64,000 nucleotides of DNA from Mariniphaga sp040772505 (GTDB lineage Bacteria; Bacteroidota; Bacteroidia; Bacteroidales; Prolixibacteraceae). This document shows positions 60,265 to 64,000 of this stretch, piece by piece (the stretch's first letter is position 1; each line of letters begins with the position of its first letter). The notes beneath the pieces were generated by a model. The model did not search any database and was not told the DNA's origin. It saw nothing but the letters and a program-made list of their open reading frames with translations. The DNA is taken from contig JAXGYA010000008.1 of assembly GCA_040772505.1 (NCBI GenBank), forward strand, positions 1-64,000, given 5' to 3'. Position numbers and translations under genes: made by a program.

Positions 60265-61398
60265 TCAACATTCACCATTTATTTTAAACCCCATGTTTCC
60301 AAGTTTATTCACTGTCTCTTCATTCACATTTTTAACTTTCACCGTAAAAGTTGCAAACTCACGGCGAACCGGATAATCCCCCCGGAGTTTTTCAAATAGC
60401 TGGGGATTGCTGCGCAGCGCCTCATCGTCATCTTCAATGGTGTAAGTTGAGAGTACTGCCTCAGCCAGAACCGAATATTCCCTTCGCTGATTGCCATCAA
60501 TTTCAATGACCGTTTTTTCAGGAAGTTCCACATTTTCAGGTTCCCAATCATCAATGCCCAGTTTGAAAAATCTGCTGATAGCCTGCACGCTCATTCGTGT
60601 GCCATTGGCTTTGCCGTCTTTGGAATAGCCTGCAATGTGCGGTGTTCCGTAGTCAGCCAGGGCTAAGAGCTCCAGATCGATATCCGGCTCATTCTCCCAG
60701 CAATCGGCAATCAATCCCGAAATTTTTCCCGATTTCAGGCTGTTTTTCAGCGCTTCTGTTTTGAACACTTCTCCCCGGCAGGAGTTGATAAGCAACGGCT
60801 GTTTTTTAAGGTTTTGAATGAACTTTTCATCCACCAGGTGGTAGGTTGCATCCTCCCCTTTTTTGTTAAGCGGCACATGAAACGTGATGATGTCCGCTTT
60901 ATTCTGAATTTCTTTCATTGAAACAAAGCTGCCTGTTCCTTCCGACCGTTCGCGTGGCGGGTCGTTCAATAGGACTTCCATGCCAATAGTTTCACAGAGT
61001 CTTGCCACTTTTGAGCCCACATGGCCAACGCCAACAACCCCGATGGACTTTCCTTGAAGCGCTGTTCGCTTTTTCAGCGACCAGGAAAACAGCGCTGAGG
61101 CAATATACTGGTTCACGCTTTCAGCATTGCAGCCCGGAGCATTTGTCCATTCAATTCCTGCCTGTTTGCAATATAGTGTGTCAATATGATCGTACCCGAT
61201 GGTGGCAGTTGCAATGAATTTCACCTTTGAGCCTTCCAGCAATTCGCGGTTGCACCGGGTGCGGGTGCGGGTTACGATTGCATCAGCATCTTTTACAATC
61301 ACCGGTGTTGTTTTGCTTCCCGGCAGGTAAACCACTTCGGCATAAGGCTCAAATGCCCCGCGGATGTATGGTATTTTATTGTCGATGATTATTTTCAT
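60265..61398 (-). CDS. pdxB: 4-phosphoerythronate dehydrogenase
   Basis: 377 residues. D-isomer hydroxyacid dehydrogenase fold: VKFIATATIGYDHIDT, GVVGVGHVGSKVARL for NAD, NSCRGEVFKTEAL with catalytic Arg, and the Asp/Glu/His set in LIADCWENEPDID and GTPHIAGYSKDGKANGT. The C-terminal extra domain marks PdxB. It oxidises 4-phosphoerythronate in pyridoxal phosphate synthesis. The start at 61398 has no strong ribosome site. Confidence 0.9.
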   Translation of the reverse strand: MKIIIDNKIPYIRGAFEPYAEVVYLPGSKTTPVIVKDADAIVTRTRTRCNRELLEGSKVKFIATATIGYDHIDTLYCKQAGIEWTNAPGCNAESVNQYIASALFSWSLKKRTALQGKSIGVVGVGHVGSKVARLCETIGMEVLLNDPPRERSEGTGSFVSMKEIQNKADIITFHVPLNKKGEDATYHLVDEKFIQNLKKQPLLINSCRGEVFKTEALKNSLKSGKISGLIADCWENEPDIDLELLALADYGTPHIAGYSKDGKANGTRMSVQAISRFFKLGIDDWEPENVELPEKTVIEIDGNQRREYSVLAEAVLSTYTIEDDDEALRSNPQLFEKLRGDYPVRREFATFTVKVKNVNEETVNKLGNMGFKINGEC

Positions 61399-61460
61399 TG
61401 AAACGAAGTGATTTTTAAAAACTGTAACGCATTAATTTGTTTTAACATGTTTCGACTTTG

Positions 61461-61528
61461 TTGAGATTGATTGAGATTGATTGAGATTGATTGAGATTGA
61501 TTGAGATTGATTGTGATTGATTGAGATT
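61461..61528. repeat. 10-bp tandem repeat TTGAGATTGA
   Basis: Five exact copies of TTGAGATTGA, one variant (TTGTGATTGA) and a partial copy. It lies 12 nt from the four-helix-bundle gene stop. A related ATCAATCAC/TTAATCAC pattern is on the other side of that gene near 61975-62010. Confidence 0.9.
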
Positions 61529-61540
61529 TTTGGGGACGAT

Positions 61541-61900
61541 TCATCGTGTTTTGGATGCTAAAGTAGCAATATAATTATTCATTTTAATTCCTAATTTATC
61601 CAGTTTTTGAATTTGTTCATCATAGAATTCATCGGAAACAATTTTTCTGTTATGAGCTTTTGTAAGCCAGGTTTTGGTCTCAGAATGTGATCCACGAGCA
61701 TAAAACATAAAATTTTTACGATCTTTGAAATGATATCTACCAAAACCTTCAGAGATATTTGCGGCCATTGAATCGGCACTTTTGATAATTTGTTGCCCCA
61801 TTGAATATTTTGCGAGATTTTCCCATCCAACAGCCGAAAACCAAATGTCATCGCCAATTTCCATTGACAAGCGATAAATTTCTAAATCTTCTAATTTCAT
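61541..61900 (-). CDS. Four-helix-bundle protein (23S rRNA intervening-sequence type)
   Basis: 119 residues. MKLEDLEIYRLSMEIGDDIW, MGQQIIKSADSMAANISEGFGR and FYDEQIQKLDKLGIKMNNYI match the S23/IVP family first found in 23S rRNA insertions, now widespread as solitary genes. Flanked by tandem repeats on both sides, which is common for this family and suggests mobility. Function unknown. Confidence 0.88.
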   Translation of the reverse strand: MKLEDLEIYRLSMEIGDDIWFSAVGWENLAKYSMGQQIIKSADSMAANISEGFGRYHFKDRKNFMFYARGSHSETKTWLTKAHNRKIVSDEFYDEQIQKLDKLGIKMNNYIATLASKTR

Positions 61901-62001
61901 AATTTGTAATTTTAAAATTATTAATTGCTTAATTTATAAAATCATAGTCAAAATTCGAAGTTGTTTCAATTAAATCACACTTAATCACTATCAATCACCA
62001 C

Positions 62002-63048
62002 TTAATCACCATAATACCCCTTCACCATCTCATCCAGCACCCAGCTTGTTCTGGCGGCAGATTGTCCGGTGCTGACACATTTCCCGATACCCCTCAGTTC
62101 ATCAACTATTTGCTTCACCAGATTTTGCGAAATATGCTCCGGATTTCTAAACTCAAGACTGCTTGTGCCTTCATTCGTTGTGAGCCGAACTGCACCGTGA
62201 GAAAAACAAGGAATTATAATTTCCCCTTTTTCCCCGGTAATAATAATTTCGTCCTTAACGGATTTTTCATCGGCAACAAAACACCAGCTTCCCGAACCGA
62301 TAATGCCCGATTCATGCTTCCAGACTCCTGTTACTGTATCCTCAGCCGGATACAATCCTCCCATATTGGCTGCAATTCCTTTTGCTTGCTTAATCGGACC
62401 GAACAGGAAATCGAGGTAGTCAAATTGGTGAGAGCCCAAATCAAAAAAATAGCCTCCACCGCTGATTTCCGGGAAAACGTGCCAGCTCATTTCTTCTCTT
62501 TTTCTACCTGCTTCCCGTGCCTGCTTATGGAGCCGGATGGTAACAGTAAGCGGTTTTCCGATAACCCCTGTGTCCACCATTTCCTTTACTTTCAGGAATG
62601 CAGGAAGCGACCTTCTGTAATAGGCAACCCAAAGCGGCATCCCGGTTTCCTTGGAAACTTTTAGCATTTCCATGCATTCCACGTGATTCAGCGCCATGGG
62701 TTTTTCTACGTAAACCGGTTTGCCGGCGCGCATCACTTCTATGGCATAGCGGGCATGAGCATCGGGTGGGGTAGCAATGTAAACCGCATCCACCTCCGGA
62801 TTGTTGATCAATTCAGAAGCATTGGAATACCACCTGGGAACGTTATGTCTTTTAGCATAGTCGGCAGCTTTTTTCGCATTTCGCCGCATCACTGCCACAA
62901 GGCGTGAGTGTCCGGTTTTGTAAAAAGCCGGTCCGCTTTTCATCTCTGTTACGCTTCCCACACCGATTATGCCCCAACGAATAACAGCCCTCTCTGACTC
63001 CCCCGAAGGGGAGAATTTGGGCTTTATGTCTGGGTTGAACTCATTCAT
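62002..63048 (-). CDS. Gfo/Idh/MocA-family oxidoreductase
   Basis: 348 residues, cytoplasmic, no signal peptide. WGIIGVGSVTEMKSGPAF is the nucleotide-binding site, VYIATPPDAHARYA and PVYVEKPMALNHVE the family signature, and GGGYFFDLGSHQFDYLDFL the substrate domain. Residues 9-21 are translated from an intergenic-type palindromic element (62986-63025), so the N-terminus is probably recent. Substrate unknown. Next gene upstream is a LarA-like enzyme. Confidence 0.87.
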   Translation of the reverse strand: MNEFNPDIKPKFSPSGESERAVIRWGIIGVGSVTEMKSGPAFYKTGHSRLVAVMRRNAKKAADYAKRHNVPRWYSNASELINNPEVDAVYIATPPDAHARYAIEVMRAGKPVYVEKPMALNHVECMEMLKVSKETGMPLWVAYYRRSLPAFLKVKEMVDTGVIGKPLTVTIRLHKQAREAGRKREEMSWHVFPEISGGGYFFDLGSHQFDYLDFLFGPIKQAKGIAANMGGLYPAEDTVTGVWKHESGIIGSGSWCFVADEKSVKDEIIITGEKGEIIIPCFSHGAVRLTTNEGTSSLEFRNPEHISQNLVKQIVDELRGIGKCVSTGQSAARTSWVLDEMVKGYYGD

Positions 63049-63126
63049 TTCAGTGTTATTTTTAATTATTCTCCGAAAAATCAGGCTTCTTTAATTCCTC
63101 ACCTTTGGGGAGGTTAGGAGGGGCAC
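62986..63126. repeat. Two palindromic intergenic-type elements
   Basis: Element 1 (62986-63025): outer AGCCC/GGGCT and inner CTCCC/GGGAG around CCGAAG. Element 2 (about 63096-63126): CCTC, ACCTTTGGGG, AGG and GGAGGGGC, next to the LarA-like stop. Both resemble purine/pyrimidine-rich repeats seen across Bacteroidota genomes. Element 1 lies in the coding frame of the oxidoreductase. Confidence 0.6.
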
Positions 63127-64000
63127 TTAAAATTCAAATCGGTTTTTAAATGCCCACAATCCGATTGCCGGATTTGAAATATAGAATACTTCTTCGCCAT
63201 CGGGCAGAATATTTACTCCATCCTTCAGTTTATCGGGATTGTATTTCGCAGTTACTTCATCTATGTCGGCATATTTAAAACCTACGCTTTCAATCTCCTT
63301 CTGAGTCAGATTTTCTTCGCCTTTTCCGGGACAGTAGGTGATGCTGAATCTTCCTTCTGACGAACCGTGGATGAGATGTGCCGCAGCTCCCAGGTTGGAG
63401 CGCAAATCTTCGTTCTCGGCAACCAGTTTCAGTGTGTGTGGTGTTCCGAAGTAGCCATATTTTCTGATGAGCCGGTCAATCTCCTTATCCTCGCCAAATT
63501 CAATCAGCGCCGGAGCGAGCACAATGAGTTCGCCTTCGTCTGCCAAAGCCATTCGGGTGCGATAGATACTTTTATTTCCCAACCAGGTGCTTTTAAATTC
63601 AGTGGGATCGAGCCATACAACAACTTTCTTGAGTGGTTTGTCAACCATTTCAAAATTCACCTGCAATGAGAGTTCTGCAGCTTTGTCGAAAACGCTGAAA
63701 TCGTCGCCAATGAAGAGCCCGTAGGTCTGAAGTTTGCCATTTTCATTCATTCCCACAACGGTATGTATATAAATAATGGGTATATGTTTGGCGAAATGTT
63801 CCGATGCATAGTTGAAAATCTTGCGAACCGGTGTGTCTGCTCTGCCCATCATTTTTTCCATTCCGAATGCGGCACCGATGTAATGGCTTTTATTGATTCC
63901 TTCTGAACCGCCGGTACCCACGAAAACATTTTTATTGTAATTTGCCATGCCTGCCACTTCGTGCGGGACAACTTGCCCGATAGAAAGAATCAGGTCGAAA
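63127..64000 (-). CDS. LarA-like nickel-dependent racemase family protein, partial
   Basis: Runs off the right edge; the frame stays open to base 64000 (DLILSIGQVVPHEVAGMANYNK), so the N-terminal part is missing. The visible portion matches the lactate racemase (LarA/DUF2088) family: HEVAGMANYNKNVFVGTGGSEGINKSHYIGAAFGMEKMMGR and GNKSIYRTRMALADEGELIVLAP. Family members use a nickel-pincer cofactor or racemise other hydroxy acids. No LarB/C/E is visible here. It is upstream of the oxidoreductase on the same strand. Confidence 0.82.
   Translation of the reverse strand, partial: FDLILSIGQVVPHEVAGMANYNKNVFVGTGGSEGINKSHYIGAAFGMEKMMGRADTPVRKIFNYASEHFAKHIPIIYIHTVVGMNENGKLQTYGLFIGDDFSVFDKAAELSLQVNFEMVDKPLKKVVVWLDPTEFKSTWLGNKSIYRTRMALADEGELIVLAPALIEFGEDKEIDRLIRKYGYFGTPHTLKLVAENEDLRSNLGAAAHLIHGSSEGRFSITYCPGKGEENLTQKEIESVGFKYADIDEVTAKYNPDKLKDGVNILPDGEEVFYISNPAIGLWAFKNRFEF

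Noticed and set aside
61461..61528. Possible CRISPR array
   Set aside because: The 10-bp units are directly adjacent without spacers and there are no cas genes.
62062..62664. 200-residue plus-strand ORF
   Set aside because: Antisense to the Gfo/Idh/MocA gene with clear family motifs; no motif of its own.

Overview
The window looks like chromosomal DNA of a free-living Bacteroidota bacterium, most like the Marinilabiliales/Prolixibacteraceae type. The basis is: exact promoters of the Bacteroidota form (TTG, about 19-21 nt, TAnnTTTG) at four or more sites, mostly AT-rich start regions without strong Shine-Dalgarno sequences, a TonB-receptor-like barrel with a carboxypeptidase-regulatory plug, DUF1573, NEW3 and tricorn-type proteins, and many Tat-tagged sugar enzymes. 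There are no rRNA or tRNA genes, no prophage, no CRISPR and no intact insertion sequence.

Layout. 1-3.5 kb: NEW3 protein plus ABC-2 exporter operon beside a repeat-rich edge. 4-10.7 kb: cupin, hydrolase and a divergent set of exported sugar-modifying enzymes (Gfo/Idh/MocA oxidoreductase, medium-chain dehydrogenase, NIPSNAP protein, TIM-barrel epimerase, C45-type lipoprotein). 10.9-14.7 kb: SirB1-like protein, nucleoside phosphorylase and a 608-residue protein with hierarchical 12-residue repeats and a GH16-like domain. 14.8-23.4 kb: a long co-directional arsenic island: ArsE-like, ArsF-like, ArsG-like, an ArsP/COG0701-type permease, a Tat-exported two-CxxCH protein, ArsC, ArsM and Acr3, followed by a lipoprotein, DUF1573, TauE/SafE and DoxX. 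No arsR is present in the window. 23.4-28.8 kb: macrodomain protein, then a porin, cysteine desulfurase, two DsrE-like proteins and a trans-sulfuration PLP enzyme. 28.8-43.4 kb: patatin-Omp85 protein, YitT, TonB-receptor-like protein, MFS transporter, cytidylate-kinase-like protein, a 13-repeat TPR-like protein, epimerase and esterase.

43.5-44.1 kb contains the most unusual object: about 540 nt without an ORF, with its own strong promoter, many hairpins including UUCG-capped ones, seven copies of AGGCA and a terminator-like stem. I read it as a large structured non-coding RNA that I cannot assign to a family.

44.2-47.7 kb: a polyamine locus (NspC, carboxynorspermidine synthase, agmatinase-family hydrolase). 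47.8-58.4 kb: a basic low-complexity exported protein, an esterase, WbpD/WbpE-type sugar genes, an SLC13/TrkA-C permease, a tricorn-type protease, a decayed SRPBCC gene and DUF4256. 58.6-64 kb: Gnd, PdxB, a four-helix-bundle gene with an adjacent 10-bp tandem repeat, another Gfo/Idh/MocA oxidoreductase whose N-terminus is encoded by an intergenic-type palindrome, and a LarA-like gene running off the right edge.
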